A DNA stretch of 16,811 nucleotides from Desulfobacula sp. (GTDB lineage: Bacteria > Desulfobacterota > Desulfobacteria > Desulfobacterales > Desulfobacteraceae): contig JABIYQ010000562.1 of the NCBI GenBank assembly GCA_018702715.1, forward strand, positions 1-16,811, read 5' to 3'. Numbering within the stretch: the stretch's first letter is position 1; each line of letters begins with the position of its first letter. A model generated the notes under the pieces. The model made no database searches. It worked only from the letters and a program-made list of their open reading frames with translations, and was not told the DNA's origin. The position numbers and the translations under genes are program-made. Below, piece by piece: positions 1 to 8,563 of the stretch.

Positions 1-11
1 TTATCCCCAAA

Positions 12-80
12 GCCCTGTCTGATGGATATTTGCAGGAGGTTAAGCGTTTAGCATCGAAACAAATATCCATCAGACAGGGC
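12..80. repeat. Long perfect inverted repeat (21-bp arms)
   Basis: The arms at 12-32 and 60-80 are perfect reverse complements, beginning GCCCTGTCTGATGG on the left and ending CCATCAGACAGGGC on the right. They enclose a 27-nt loop at 33-59. The loop carries AGGAGGT (34-40), a full Shine-Dalgarno-like string, but no start codon follows closely. No T-run follows the right arm directly, so it is not a textbook terminator. It may be the 3' end structure of an upstream gene, a small mobile palindrome or a structured RNA. With one copy visible it cannot be classified. Confidence 0.75.
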
Positions 81-202
81 GGGTTCAAGCGCAAGAGCTG
101 AATAATTACAATATTTTTTTTCTTATCCCAATAAATCATTAATTAAAGAACTTTAAACAACATAATATTTTCATTTTATATTCGTTTTTTTCACTTGCAG
201 AA

Positions 203-235
203 GTTTTTTGGACATGCTATTTGTTTTTTGAACAT
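203..235 (+). promoter_or_regulatory. Direct repeat upstream of glpA, possible operator
   Basis: GTTTTTTGGACAT at 203-215 and GTTTTTTGAACAT at 223-235 form a 13-nt direct repeat with one mismatch. They lie exactly 20 bp apart, about two helical turns, and end 19 bp before the glpA start. The GAACAT core equals the half-site of the E. coli GlpR operator, which suggests a glycerol-3-phosphate regulator site. The assignment is inference, since the direct orientation differs from the GlpR palindrome. The rest of 81-254 is AT-rich and shows no convincing -35/-10 pair. Confidence 0.3.
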
Positions 236-254
236 ATCACTAAAGGGTTTTCTA

Positions 255-1823
255 ATGAATAAAATCATAGAAACAGATGTATTGGTTATCGGTGGCGGTG
301 TGACAGGAACGGGAATTGCAAGAGATCTTTCTCTTCGCGGACAAAAATGTATATTAATTGAAAAATCCGATTTAAATGCCGGTGCCTCAGGTGGGAATCA
401 TGGCCTTTTGCATTCTGGAGCCCGATATGTCGGTTCAGACCCAAAGGCAGCAGTTGAATGTAAAAATGAATTGGAAATCTTAAAAAAGAATGCCGGGCAT
501 TGTATTGAAGACACAGGAGGCTTGTTTGTTGCAGTAAAAGGCGATGATGAAAAATATATTGCCGATTTTCCAGGCATGTGTAAAAAATCAGGTGTTTATT
601 GTAAAAAAATTGATTTGGTTCTTGCCAGAGAAATAGAGCCTGCTTTATCAAATGAGATAATAGCGGCCTATGAAGTCAATGATGCCTCAATCAATCCATT
701 TAAGATTTCCATAGAAAATATAAATGATGCTGTTTTAAGGGGCAGTCAATATTTAAGTTTCAGCAAAATTGTTGGATTTAAAATCACAAACCATTCCATT
801 GAATATGCCATAGTCATTAACCAGAATAATGGAAAAACATATCAAATAAAGGCCCGCACATATGTTAACGCCTCTGGAGCCTGGGCCGGCATTATTGCAG
901 CCATGGCCGGCATTACGATTAATATGGTCCTTTCCAAAGGTACCCTTCTTGTCACCAGCAAGAGGATGACAAAAAGGGTTATAAACCGCCTGAGAAAAGC
1001 CACTGATGGAGACATATTGGTTCCTGGCGGTGTGGTTTCCATACTTGGAACAACCTCGGTGCGTGTTAAATCTCCCGATAATATTTATCCAACAATAAAA
1101 GAAGTTGACCAGATCATCAGTCAGGGTGAACAAATAATTCCTGCACTGAAAACCTGTAGATACATCAGGGCATATTCAGGGGCAAGACCCCTTGTAAGTG
1201 AAGGGAATATTGAAGACGACAGGAATGTCAGCAGGGGCTTTACCCTGCGCGACCATCAAAAGGACGGTGTTGACAATTTTATAACCATCACAGGCGGAAA
1301 GTTGTCCACTTATCGTCTAATGGCGGAAAAAGCATCTGATATAGTGGCTTGGAAACATTCAATATTTTCAAAATGTTTAACAAAAGAAATTCCTTTGCCA
1401 TCGACAAAAAGTGGCGAATGGTCTGAACCAGGAGTACCAATAAACAAACCTTTTAAGACTGAGACTGGCAATGACCCGATTTTGTGTGAGTGTGAAATGG
1501 TACCCCAAAGCGCAATTGATACACTCATAGATTCAATCAAACAGGCCAAAGGCAAGCCGGATTTGAAATCCATTGCTCTCAGGAGCAGGATAGGCAAAGG
1601 TCCCTGCCAGGGATCATTTTGCAGTTTAAGAATCCTTTCCCACATGTATGACAGGGATGTTCTTCAAGACATTTCAGATATTAATGATCTTAAACTCTTT
1701 TTAAATGAAAGATGGAAGGGTGAACAATCTCTTTTGTGGGACCAGGCACTTGTTCAATCGTCTCTTAAAGAGATGATTCATTCCGGGTTATTTGGTTTGG
1801 AACTAATTAAGGACCCAATTTAA
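255..1823 (+). CDS. glpA: Anaerobic glycerol-3-phosphate dehydrogenase, subunit A
   Basis: FAD-dependent catalytic subunit that oxidises sn-glycerol-3-phosphate to dihydroxyacetone phosphate. The N-terminus has the dinucleotide fold VLVIGGGVTGTGIARD, followed by the family block NHGLLHSGARY. Later come a DILVPGG segment, RAYSGARPLVSE and the TITGGKLSTYRLMAE block that closes the FAD domain. The C-terminus is a BFD-type iron-sulfur domain with C411, C413, C451 and C456 (CxC and GPCQGSFC), then a LFLNERWKG block as in E. coli GlpA. I chose the ATG at 255, giving 522 residues, because it aligns with the family start and has an AAAGGG ribosome site. An in-frame ATG at 195 would add 20 residues unlike the family. 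It is the first gene of the glpAB-glpC-like-hdrB-like operon. All expected motifs are present. Confidence 0.96.
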   Translation: MNKIIETDVLVIGGGVTGTGIARDLSLRGQKCILIEKSDLNAGASGGNHGLLHSGARYVGSDPKAAVECKNELEILKKNAGHCIEDTGGLFVAVKGDDEKYIADFPGMCKKSGVYCKKIDLVLAREIEPALSNEIIAAYEVNDASINPFKISIENINDAVLRGSQYLSFSKIVGFKITNHSIEYAIVINQNNGKTYQIKARTYVNASGAWAGIIAAMAGITINMVLSKGTLLVTSKRMTKRVINRLRKATDGDILVPGGVVSILGTTSVRVKSPDNIYPTIKEVDQIISQGEQIIPALKTCRYIRAYSGARPLVSEGNIEDDRNVSRGFTLRDHQKDGVDNFITITGGKLSTYRLMAEKASDIVAWKHSIFSKCLTKEIPLPSTKSGEWSEPGVPINKPFKTETGNDPILCECEMVPQSAIDTLIDSIKQAKGKPDLKSIALRSRIGKGPCQGSFCSLRILSHMYDRDVLQDISDINDLKLFLNERWKGEQSLLWDQALVQSSLKEMIHSGLFGLELIKDPI

Positions 1824-1829
1824 TATATA

Positions 1830-3122
1830 ATGATGATACAAAAAGATACAGATTGTGATGTTCTTGTTATTGGTGCCGGAATGGCCGGTATGGTTGCTTC
1901 AGCCCGCGCATCACAACTTGGGTTGAAAACTATTCAAGCTGGAAATTCATCTGCCCTTGTTTTTGCCAGCGGGTTGTTTGATTTGTTAGGGGTTTTTCCG
2001 ATAGATTCAGGGGAAATATTGTCAAAACCCTATCCTGCAATTAAAAAATTACAATCTGATCAACCCGATCACCCCTATTCAAAAGCAAATCAGAAACAGA
2101 TTGAAGATAGTTTTTTGTTTTTGATTGAATTTTTAGATTCTGCCGGACTTAAATATCATTTGCCCGGAACTTGCAACAAACAAATACTAACCTCTGTGGG
2201 AACTTTTAAGCCCACATACATTGTTCCTGCAACCTTTTTAAAAGGATGCGATCTTAACAAAGTGGGAAAAAATCTATTAATAGTTGATTTTAAAGGATTA
2301 AGGGGATTCAGCGCAAAACAGGCGGCATCAGGATTAGGTGACAGGAAAGAAAAGACCCATACTTTGAGTATTGATCTACCTGAAAATAAAGGTGGCTTGA
2401 ATCCTGTTCACCTGGCAAAATCATTTGAAAATCAGGAATTTATCCAAAAACTTTCTGATAAAATCCTTGGGTTTTCAAAAAAGGCTGACATTGTAGGGAT
2501 CCCTGCCATTTGCGGAATTCAAAATAGTTTTGAAATAGTTAAAGAGCTTGAAGAAAAGACTGGAATGGATATTTTTGAAATACCCGGCATGCCTCCTTCC
2601 ATTCCCGGTCTGCGCTTGAAAAATGCGTTTGAAAAAAAAATATCAGATCTAAATACTCTTTTTTTAAGTAATGCTAAAATTGTTTTTAATGCCATGGAGG
2701 ATGACAATTTTATACTCCAGGCAATAAATGATAATTTTGAAACCAGAATCAAAGCTAAGTGTGTAATCCTTGCTACGGGAAGGTTTCTTGGCAAAGGCCT
2801 CTTCGCTCAAAGAAATAATGTTGTTGAAACTATTTTCAACCTGCCTATTTTTCAACCAAAAACCCGCGATCAATGGCACCAATTGAATTTTTTCGATCCA
2901 AAAGGGCATCAGATAAACCAAACAGGACTTGAAACGGATGATACGTTCAGGCCTCTGGATCAAACAGGAGAGCCGGCTTTTGAAAATTTATATGCCGCAG
3001 GCTCCATTCTAGCCCACAATGACTTTGCCAGACTTAAGTCAGGAACAGGGGTTTGTTGTGTATCCGCCTATCTGGCGGTTAACAATTTTTATAAAAAGTC
3101 TCATAAAATGAGAAACAAATGA
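1830..3122 (+). CDS. glpB: Anaerobic glycerol-3-phosphate dehydrogenase, subunit B
   Basis: Second flavoprotein subunit of the GlpABC complex. It is thought to take electrons from GlpA and pass them to the membrane-bound iron-sulfur subunit. At 430 residues it is close to E. coli GlpB (about 419). The N-terminus shows the FAD fold VLVIGAGMAGMVASARA. A FEIPGMPPSIPGLRL block and C-terminal LYAAGSILAHNDFARLKSGTG are characteristic of GlpB. It begins 6 nt after glpA stops and has no obvious Shine-Dalgarno sequence, so translation is probably coupled. ATG codons at 1830 and 1833 are both possible starts. Its stop overlaps the next start (ATGA at 3119-3122), another sign of coupling. Confidence 0.95.
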   Translation: MMIQKDTDCDVLVIGAGMAGMVASARASQLGLKTIQAGNSSALVFASGLFDLLGVFPIDSGEILSKPYPAIKKLQSDQPDHPYSKANQKQIEDSFLFLIEFLDSAGLKYHLPGTCNKQILTSVGTFKPTYIVPATFLKGCDLNKVGKNLLIVDFKGLRGFSAKQAASGLGDRKEKTHTLSIDLPENKGGLNPVHLAKSFENQEFIQKLSDKILGFSKKADIVGIPAICGIQNSFEIVKELEEKTGMDIFEIPGMPPSIPGLRLKNAFEKKISDLNTLFLSNAKIVFNAMEDDNFILQAINDNFETRIKAKCVILATGRFLGKGLFAQRNNVVETIFNLPIFQPKTRDQWHQLNFFDPKGHQINQTGLETDDTFRPLDQTGEPAFENLYAAGSILAHNDFARLKSGTGVCCVSAYLAVNNFYKKSHKMRNK

Positions 3123-4732
3123 TTATAAAGGCACTCACCATTGCCATAAGCCTATCCCTTATTGGGTTTTTGTATCAATTTTTTTCCTTTATCAAGACAA
3201 ACAAAACTTTTGACAAAAAAAAATGGCGAATGAAAAATTTGAGTATCAAGTCCTTTTCTTTGAACTCAATTTTACAGACAAAACTTTTCAAAGCCGGAAA
3301 AATAAGATGGCTGATGCATCTTCTAGTGGCTTCAGGATTTTTATATCTTGTAATTTTCCATGCCCTGGATGATGTGACCTCTTCTTATTGGTTCCAATAT
3401 TACCAACCAACGGTTGATCCATTTCAATTTTTAAGAAACCTGGCTGGGATTTTTGTACTGATCGGTTGTGTGGGTTTCCTTTGTCGACGACTTTTCTTTT
3501 TTAAAAAGCTTAAAAAAAGAAAAATTCAATTTAAGGGCCTTTTTTCAATCCTGTTAATTTTATCCATAATTCTATCAGGCTTTTTACTTGAGGCAGTTAA
3601 AATAATTTCAGAACCTGTGTTTATGGAAATGGTGGAAGAATATTCTGATATAGATGAAGGCACAGACCTTGTAGATCTTAAAATTTACTGGGAAAAGAAT
3701 TATAATGCGGTTTTTAATGAGCCATTGCTCATTACCCCGGAAAAACTTGCCATAGGAAAAGAGCTTAATGAAAATTTTTGCATTGATTGCCACTCTCCAA
3801 TAAAATCAGCTTTTATATCCAAGAGCATTGCCAAGGCTCTGAAAAAACCCAGCATCTGGCTGAACTATCACAGAATTGACAATTTATTATATTATGTTCA
3901 TTATTTTTTGTGTCTTCTGATTATTGTGAGCCTGCCTTTTTCAAGACTTTTTCACATTTTTTTAATACCCGTTGCCAGTTTGGAAAAAAATTTAAAAAAG
4001 GAACAACTGGATCAAACTCTGGGATACATAAATACAGCAACTCTGTATGCCTGCACAAACTGCGGCTTTTGCTCAGATGTATGCTCTGTCTTTCCAAATT
4101 TTTTGATCACAAAAAATATCAACACCCTGCCCCATGCTAAGATTGAATCCTTTAAAAAGCTTATGAATTCTGCACCGGTCGAATCCAAAGCACTCTATAT
4201 GCTTCAATCCGGCAATGGCGAATGCACCTATTGCCACAAATGTACTGATATATGCCCTTCCGGGATTGATCTTCAAAATTTGTGGGTTCTTCTTAATCAA
4301 AAACTTTCTTTAAAAGGATATCAGGATAATTACACATTTATTAACAACTTATCCTTGGAAAAGTGGGCTAAGCTTGCGCCTGAAAAAGAAAAAACTTCCT
4401 CTACACAGGGGAAAACCACACAACTTGCAGACAATGTGGATTCTTTTGAAAATTGTATTCAATGTACGATATGCACGAATGTCTGTCCTGTTGTTGAGCA
4501 TGATATTGACGGCAATGATTATACCCCGCAGCAGGTTTTGAATTTGTTACGACTTGGCAAGAAACATCTTGCAACTGGAACCCGAATGGTATGGAACTGC
4601 CTGACCTGCTTTTCATGTCAAGAATCGTGTCCCCAGGGGATAAAAGTTGCAGACATCATGATAGAATTAAGAAATAATGGAAATCTACGGGCAGATGCCC
4701 TAAAACTTGAAAATTTTACAAAGGCCACATAA
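3119..4732 (+). CDS. GlpC-like membrane electron-transfer protein: cytochrome b/c plus four [4Fe-4S] motifs
   Basis: Likely membrane anchor and quinone-side electron carrier for GlpAB. At 537 residues it is much larger than E. coli GlpC (about 396). Hydrophobic helices lie near residues 3-22, 66-84, 104-124, 141-163 and 257-283. H67/H81 and H261/H279 are placed like the b-heme ligands of NarI/DsrM-type cytochromes b. Between the fourth and fifth helices, C221-I-D-C224-H225 is a c-type heme motif, expected on the periplasmic side. The C-terminal half has four CxxCxxCxxxC sets starting at C312, C369, C446 and C494. The CCG domains that end E. coli GlpC are missing and are supplied by the adjacent downstream gene. 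The context makes a GlpC role likely, but the N-terminal half is a different module. The heme assignments are motif-based. Confidence 0.85.
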   Translation: MIIKALTIAISLSLIGFLYQFFSFIKTNKTFDKKKWRMKNLSIKSFSLNSILQTKLFKAGKIRWLMHLLVASGFLYLVIFHALDDVTSSYWFQYYQPTVDPFQFLRNLAGIFVLIGCVGFLCRRLFFFKKLKKRKIQFKGLFSILLILSIILSGFLLEAVKIISEPVFMEMVEEYSDIDEGTDLVDLKIYWEKNYNAVFNEPLLITPEKLAIGKELNENFCIDCHSPIKSAFISKSIAKALKKPSIWLNYHRIDNLLYYVHYFLCLLIIVSLPFSRLFHIFLIPVASLEKNLKKEQLDQTLGYINTATLYACTNCGFCSDVCSVFPNFLITKNINTLPHAKIESFKKLMNSAPVESKALYMLQSGNGECTYCHKCTDICPSGIDLQNLWVLLNQKLSLKGYQDNYTFINNLSLEKWAKLAPEKEKTSSTQGKTTQLADNVDSFENCIQCTICTNVCPVVEHDIDGNDYTPQQVLNLLRLGKKHLATGTRMVWNCLTCFSCQESCPQGIKVADIMIELRNNGNLRADALKLENFTKAT

Positions 4733-5569
4733 ATGAAATTTGCATATTTTCCCGGGTGTAAAATTCCTTTTGAGCTTAAAGAATACGGAGATTCCTTTGA
4801 AGCCATAATGAAAAAATTGGAAGTTCGGCTTATAGACCTGCCCTTTAATTGCTGTGGATATCCTTCAAAAAACAAAAACCTTGAAATCTCGGTATTATCA
4901 TCCATTCGCAATCTTGCTCTTGCCGAACAACAAGGTCTTGATCTTATTACACCCTGCAAATGCTGTTATGGCCAGTTTAAGCATGCCATATACTTCTGGA
5001 ATAATCGCACTGATCTGCGGATTAAAATTAACAAAACCCTTAAAAACGAAGGCCTTTCATGGAAAGGGGAAACACAAATCAAACATTTGCTTTCTTTTTT
5101 GTATAATGATTTTGGTCTTTTAAAATTAAACCATAAAATAACAAAACCATTTTCAAAAGAAAAAATAGTGGTTCAGTACGGCTGCCACGCTTTAAGGCCC
5201 TTTTCAATCACAGGATTTGATGACCCCTTTGCACCAAAAATTTTTGAAGCACTGGTAAATATCATTGGATTAAAAAACCTTGAATGGTCAAAAAGCACTG
5301 AATGTTGTGGAAATCCGATTTATGAGACCAATAAAAAACTGTCCTTAAAAATGCTTGGCTCTAAATTAAAAACCGCATCTGAAACAGGAGCTGCCTATAT
5401 ATGCAATGCCTGCACTCATTGCCAGATCCAATATAATTTTATGGTCATGGAACAAGAATTAAAAAAATTCCAGATCACTCCCGTCCTTTTTACACAAATC
5501 CTTGGAAAGGCAATGGGTTTAACCAAAAACGAATTGGGAATAATCAATACCGATCTTTTTAATTTTTAA
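4733..5569 (+). CDS. HdrB-like CCG-domain protein, GlpC C-terminal half equivalent
   Basis: Heterodisulfide-reductase subunit B-type protein of 278 residues with two complete CCG domains. The first has C9, C40-C41, C75 and C78. The second has C151, C191-C192, C224 and C227. In HdrB such motifs bind non-cubane [4Fe-4S] clusters. In E. coli GlpC the same two domains form the C-terminus, so this gene probably supplies the missing part of the preceding protein. It starts immediately after the upstream stop (TAA 4730-4732, ATG 4733), which implies co-translation. No membrane segment is visible, so it should sit on the cytoplasmic face with GlpAB. An independent disulfide reductase role is possible but less likely, since no HdrA or HdrC gene is adjacent. 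Confidence 0.88.
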   Translation: MKFAYFPGCKIPFELKEYGDSFEAIMKKLEVRLIDLPFNCCGYPSKNKNLEISVLSSIRNLALAEQQGLDLITPCKCCYGQFKHAIYFWNNRTDLRIKINKTLKNEGLSWKGETQIKHLLSFLYNDFGLLKLNHKITKPFSKEKIVVQYGCHALRPFSITGFDDPFAPKIFEALVNIIGLKNLEWSKSTECCGNPIYETNKKLSLKMLGSKLKTASETGAAYICNACTHCQIQYNFMVMEQELKKFQITPVLFTQILGKAMGLTKNELGIINTDLFNF

Positions 5570-5669
5570 AGTTCAATTTGCATTGCACCGATACATTTAC
5601 TACACTGTAATTTTTAAAAATAATTAACCAAAAGATTAAACCCTTCCGATCATTTTATGGTTGATGAAT

Positions 5670-5689
5670 TGTTAAAATAAAATTTAACA
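5670..5689. promoter_or_regulatory. Inverted repeat ahead of the histidine kinase gene
   Basis: TGTTAAA and TTTAACA form a perfect 7-bp inverted repeat with a 6-bp A/T spacer, ending 9 bp before the kinase start codon. It could be an operator or a weak RNA hairpin beside the ribosome site. It is very AT-rich in an AT-rich genome, so it could also be chance. The rest of 5570-5669 shows nothing clear. Confidence 0.3.
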
Positions 5690-5698
5690 CAGGTTGTA

Positions 5699-7963
5699 AT
5701 GCAAAAAAAATATTTATATTTACAAAAAATTAAAGATTTATCATCTGTCCTGCTCGAAAAAATGGTTCCTTTGGACAGAACTGAAACGCTTACCTATTGG
5801 CGTGCCCGAATTCTCTTTTCAATCATTTTCCCTGGTGTATTGATTGGTTTGTTTGTTTTCATCTTTACCATCCCCATACTGATTAAACAAAACCTTTGGA
5901 ATTTAGTAGTTTCATATGGAAGCGCCTTGTTAATAGGTATTTGCCTATTACTTTTTCCATGTATCAGCTTTACTATTCGCGCAACAACCACTCTTTTGAT
6001 TTTATATGGAATTGGTTTGACTATTATGATTTTCACAGGTCCTTTAAGCGGTGGACCTTTATGGCTGTTTTGTTTTTCAATTTTTTCAGGAATTTTACTG
6101 GGCTCAAGAGCTGCTCTTGTCGCAATTTTAACCAATACAATAACTTTAGCAATTATCGGTTATTTTATTATTAACTCTAATTGGGGCCAATCATATTCTT
6201 TTTTCAAATCTGAACAATTAATGTATCTATCCGGTATTAGTTTTCTGTTTTTAAACACTCTGACTGCTATTTCTATATCTGTATTGATTAAAGCCATGAC
6301 TAAATTCCATGAAAAAGAAAAAAGCCTGGTAAAATCATTGAGAAAAGAACAGATACAATTAATGACTGCTAAAAATAAACTGGAAAATGAATTTGAGGAG
6401 CGCATTCAAAGGGAAAATGAACTGTTTGAGAGTGAAAAAAGATTCCGGCTTCTCTTTGAAGAGGCTCCAGATACCATTTTTATCATAGCTATGAATGACC
6501 GTATACTTGACGCCAATAAAGCTGCAACTAAGATGCTCGGTTATGGGCACAAAGAATTCCAGACAATGACCATAGCCGATATTCAAGCCCCAAAAGTGCG
6601 TGGCAAGGCAGGAAGCATAATTAAAAACAGACAAACCCAGAGCCCGTTCTTTGAGACCCTGGATATACACAAGAACGGTACGATTGTGCCCGTTGAGGTC
6701 CATCATCATAGAATGCGCATTGAAGATGAGGATATCGTTCTATCCGTGGTACGGGATACCACCTACCGCAAGCAGGTGGAAAAGGAAAAAATAAAAACTC
6801 AAAAAATTATAGGCGAACAAAAAAAACTCGCCTTTGTCGGAGAAATAGCTGGAAAGATGGCCCATGACTTCAATAACATTCTGGGCGTTATTATGGGCAA
6901 CACAGAACTGGCACTTCTTGATAATATGAATCCTGAAACAAGAAAAACATTTGAGTTGATTTTTGAACAAACCATACGGGGCAAAAATTTAACAAAAAAT
7001 CTGGTCGCCTTTGCCAAAGACCAGGAACCAAAACAGGAATTTTTCAGAATCAATGAGAAAATTGATCTGGTTGTAAATCTTTTAAGAAAAGATTTGGAAG
7101 GAATTGAGATTATCCAGGATTATAAACCTGGAGTACCGGAACTACTGGCTGACCCGGGAATGATTGAACATGCACTTGTAAATCTGATACAAAATTCTAT
7201 CCATGCAACGAGTTTGGTTGAATCCCCAAGAATAATTATTCGTACCTCTTGCTTAGACAAAAATATTATTTTTGAGGTTGAAGATAACGGATGTGGAATC
7301 CCCATGGAACATCTGGAAACCATTTATGAACCCTCTTTCACCCTAAAGGGAACCCGGGATGTGGCAGGCTCATATAAATCCGGTATTAAGGGAACCGGCT
7401 ATGGAATGGCCAATGTAAAAAAATATATCCAACAGCACAAAGGCAATCTCTCGGTTGAATCTGTAGTCGGTAAAGGTACCAAATTCACAATCATCCTGCC
7501 TGTCTTTAAAAAAGAACTGACACTTAAAGAAAAAAAAGAATTCCAAAAAGAAATCAAACATTCTGGAAAATATATCCTTCTTATGGAGGATGAACAGGCA
7601 ATATTAGATGTGCAATACAGGATACTAACCCAAGAACCCTGTAATCATGAAGTTGACACTGCTTATAATGGTCAGGTTGCAATGGATTTGTTTGAAAGAA
7701 ATAAATATGATCTTGTAAGCTTGGACTATATTCTTCCAGGAGAAATTAATGGAATGGATGTATATCATCATATCAGAGCTCTCAACAAAACCATTCCAAT
7801 TCTTTTTATTTCCGGCAATATTGAATTTTTAGAATCCATAAAAGAGTTGAAACAAAAAGACATCTTTATTGCTCATCTGTCAAAACCCTGCCAGAATAAA
7901 GATTATATTAACAGCATAAATAAATTGCTCGAAATAAAAATTTCTAAACACCAGCCCTGGTAA
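5699..7963 (+). CDS. Membrane-bound hybrid sensor histidine kinase (6 TM, PAS, kinase, receiver)
   Basis: Two-component sensor of 754 residues. Residues about 38-199 contain six hydrophobic helices in a sensing module I do not recognise. A charged, probably coiled-coil linker (about 200-245) leads to a PAS domain (about 246-360) beginning RFRLLFEEAPDTIFII. The dimerisation domain has the H-box MAHDFNNILG with phospho-acceptor H389. The ATPase domain shows an N-box (LVNLIQNSIHAT), a G1 box (VEDNGCGIP) and a G2 box (GTGYGMANVKKYI). A C-terminal receiver has the acidic pair in LLMEDEQ, phospho-acceptor D676 in SLDYILPG and the conserved Lys in LSKPC. No DNA-binding partner is adjacent, so its target is unknown. 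The start has only a weak AGGT ribosome site. The next gene begins 20 nt downstream and may be co-transcribed. Confidence 0.93.
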   Translation: MQKKYLYLQKIKDLSSVLLEKMVPLDRTETLTYWRARILFSIIFPGVLIGLFVFIFTIPILIKQNLWNLVVSYGSALLIGICLLLFPCISFTIRATTTLLILYGIGLTIMIFTGPLSGGPLWLFCFSIFSGILLGSRAALVAILTNTITLAIIGYFIINSNWGQSYSFFKSEQLMYLSGISFLFLNTLTAISISVLIKAMTKFHEKEKSLVKSLRKEQIQLMTAKNKLENEFEERIQRENELFESEKRFRLLFEEAPDTIFIIAMNDRILDANKAATKMLGYGHKEFQTMTIADIQAPKVRGKAGSIIKNRQTQSPFFETLDIHKNGTIVPVEVHHHRMRIEDEDIVLSVVRDTTYRKQVEKEKIKTQKIIGEQKKLAFVGEIAGKMAHDFNNILGVIMGNTELALLDNMNPETRKTFELIFEQTIRGKNLTKNLVAFAKDQEPKQEFFRINEKIDLVVNLLRKDLEGIEIIQDYKPGVPELLADPGMIEHALVNLIQNSIHATSLVESPRIIIRTSCLDKNIIFEVEDNGCGIPMEHLETIYEPSFTLKGTRDVAGSYKSGIKGTGYGMANVKKYIQQHKGNLSVESVVGKGTKFTIILPVFKKELTLKEKKEFQKEIKHSGKYILLMEDEQAILDVQYRILTQEPCNHEVDTAYNGQVAMDLFERNKYDLVSLDYILPGEINGMDVYHHIRALNKTIPILFISGNIEFLESIKELKQKDIFIAHLSKPCQNKDYINSINKLLEIKISKHQPW

Positions 7964-7983
7964 GGGTTGTAAAGGCAAATCCT

Positions 7984-8487
7984 ATGAAATCAAAAAAATG
8001 TGCTCAAGATTCCAGTGTAACTATATCCAGGGTAATGCTGCCTGAAGATGCAAACTCGGCAGGAATTGTCCACGGAGGAGTTATCATGAAAGAAATTGAC
8101 AATGCTGCCGGTGTTACTGCGGTAAGACATACCCGCAAAATATGTGTGACCGCATCCATAGACCGCCTGGATTTTCACAAACCAGCATTTATCGGCAACC
8201 TATTAACGATAAAAGCAGGTATTAATTACACGGGTAAAACCTCCATGGAAATCGGAGCACGTATTGAAACCGAAGATCTGATGACTGGGGTTAGAACCCA
8301 CCTTGCTTCAGCTTACCTTACCTTTGTGGCCCTGGGAGAAGACAAGCGTCCTGTGAAAGTTTCTCCCTTACGGCTTGTGACAAAAGAGGATTTCAGGAGA
8401 AACTCAGAGGCCCTTGCAAGAAAAGAATTGCGATTATCTGAAAAAAAGAAAGAATATGAATGCCAGATGGATAATAGCAAGTGTTAA
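7984..8487 (+). CDS. Acyl-CoA thioesterase, hotdog fold (YciA/BACH type)
   Basis: Small hotdog-fold enzyme of 167 residues that hydrolyses acyl-CoA to free acid and CoA in the cytoplasm. The block GIVHGGVIMKEIDNAAGVTA carries the conserved HGG and the catalytic-type Asp on the central helix. It is followed by the SIDRLDFHKPAFIGNLL strand and TGKTSMEIGARIE, as in YciA/ACOT-like proteins. The lysine-rich tail after residue about 135 is typical. It lies 20 nt behind the kinase gene, an arrangement with no obvious functional logic. The acyl-chain preference cannot be read from the sequence. Confidence 0.9.
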   Translation: MKSKKCAQDSSVTISRVMLPEDANSAGIVHGGVIMKEIDNAAGVTAVRHTRKICVTASIDRLDFHKPAFIGNLLTIKAGINYTGKTSMEIGARIETEDLMTGVRTHLASAYLTFVALGEDKRPVKVSPLRLVTKEDFRRNSEALARKELRLSEKKKEYECQMDNSKC

Positions 8488-8491
8488 ATTT

Positions 8492-8533
8492 AAAAAAAAA
8501 CGGGATTGGTCTTTGATAGCAAGACCAATCCCG
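8492..8533 (-). terminator. Strong intrinsic terminator between converging genes
   Basis: CGGGATTGGTCTT (8501-8513) pairs perfectly over 13 bp with AAGACCAATCCCG (8521-8533) around a 7-nt loop. On the minus strand the stem is followed directly by nine T (the A-run at 8492-8500), a textbook terminator for hcp. On the plus strand the first long T-run lies about 14 nt after the stem, so termination of the thioesterase transcript may be weaker. Confidence 0.92.
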
Positions 8534-8563
8534 CTCTTATTGTACAGTTTTTTTTGAGGGGAA

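Noticed and set aside
33..59. Integron attC site (GTTAAGC/GTTTAGC in the hairpin loop)
   Set aside because: In attC the GTTRRRY-type core sites lie at the outer ends of the hairpin. Here the matches are in the loop, and no cassette or integrase is seen.
195..254. Extended GlpA N-terminus from ATG 195
   Set aside because: The extra residues have no family match and overlap the direct repeat. ATG 255 has a ribosome site and fits the family start.
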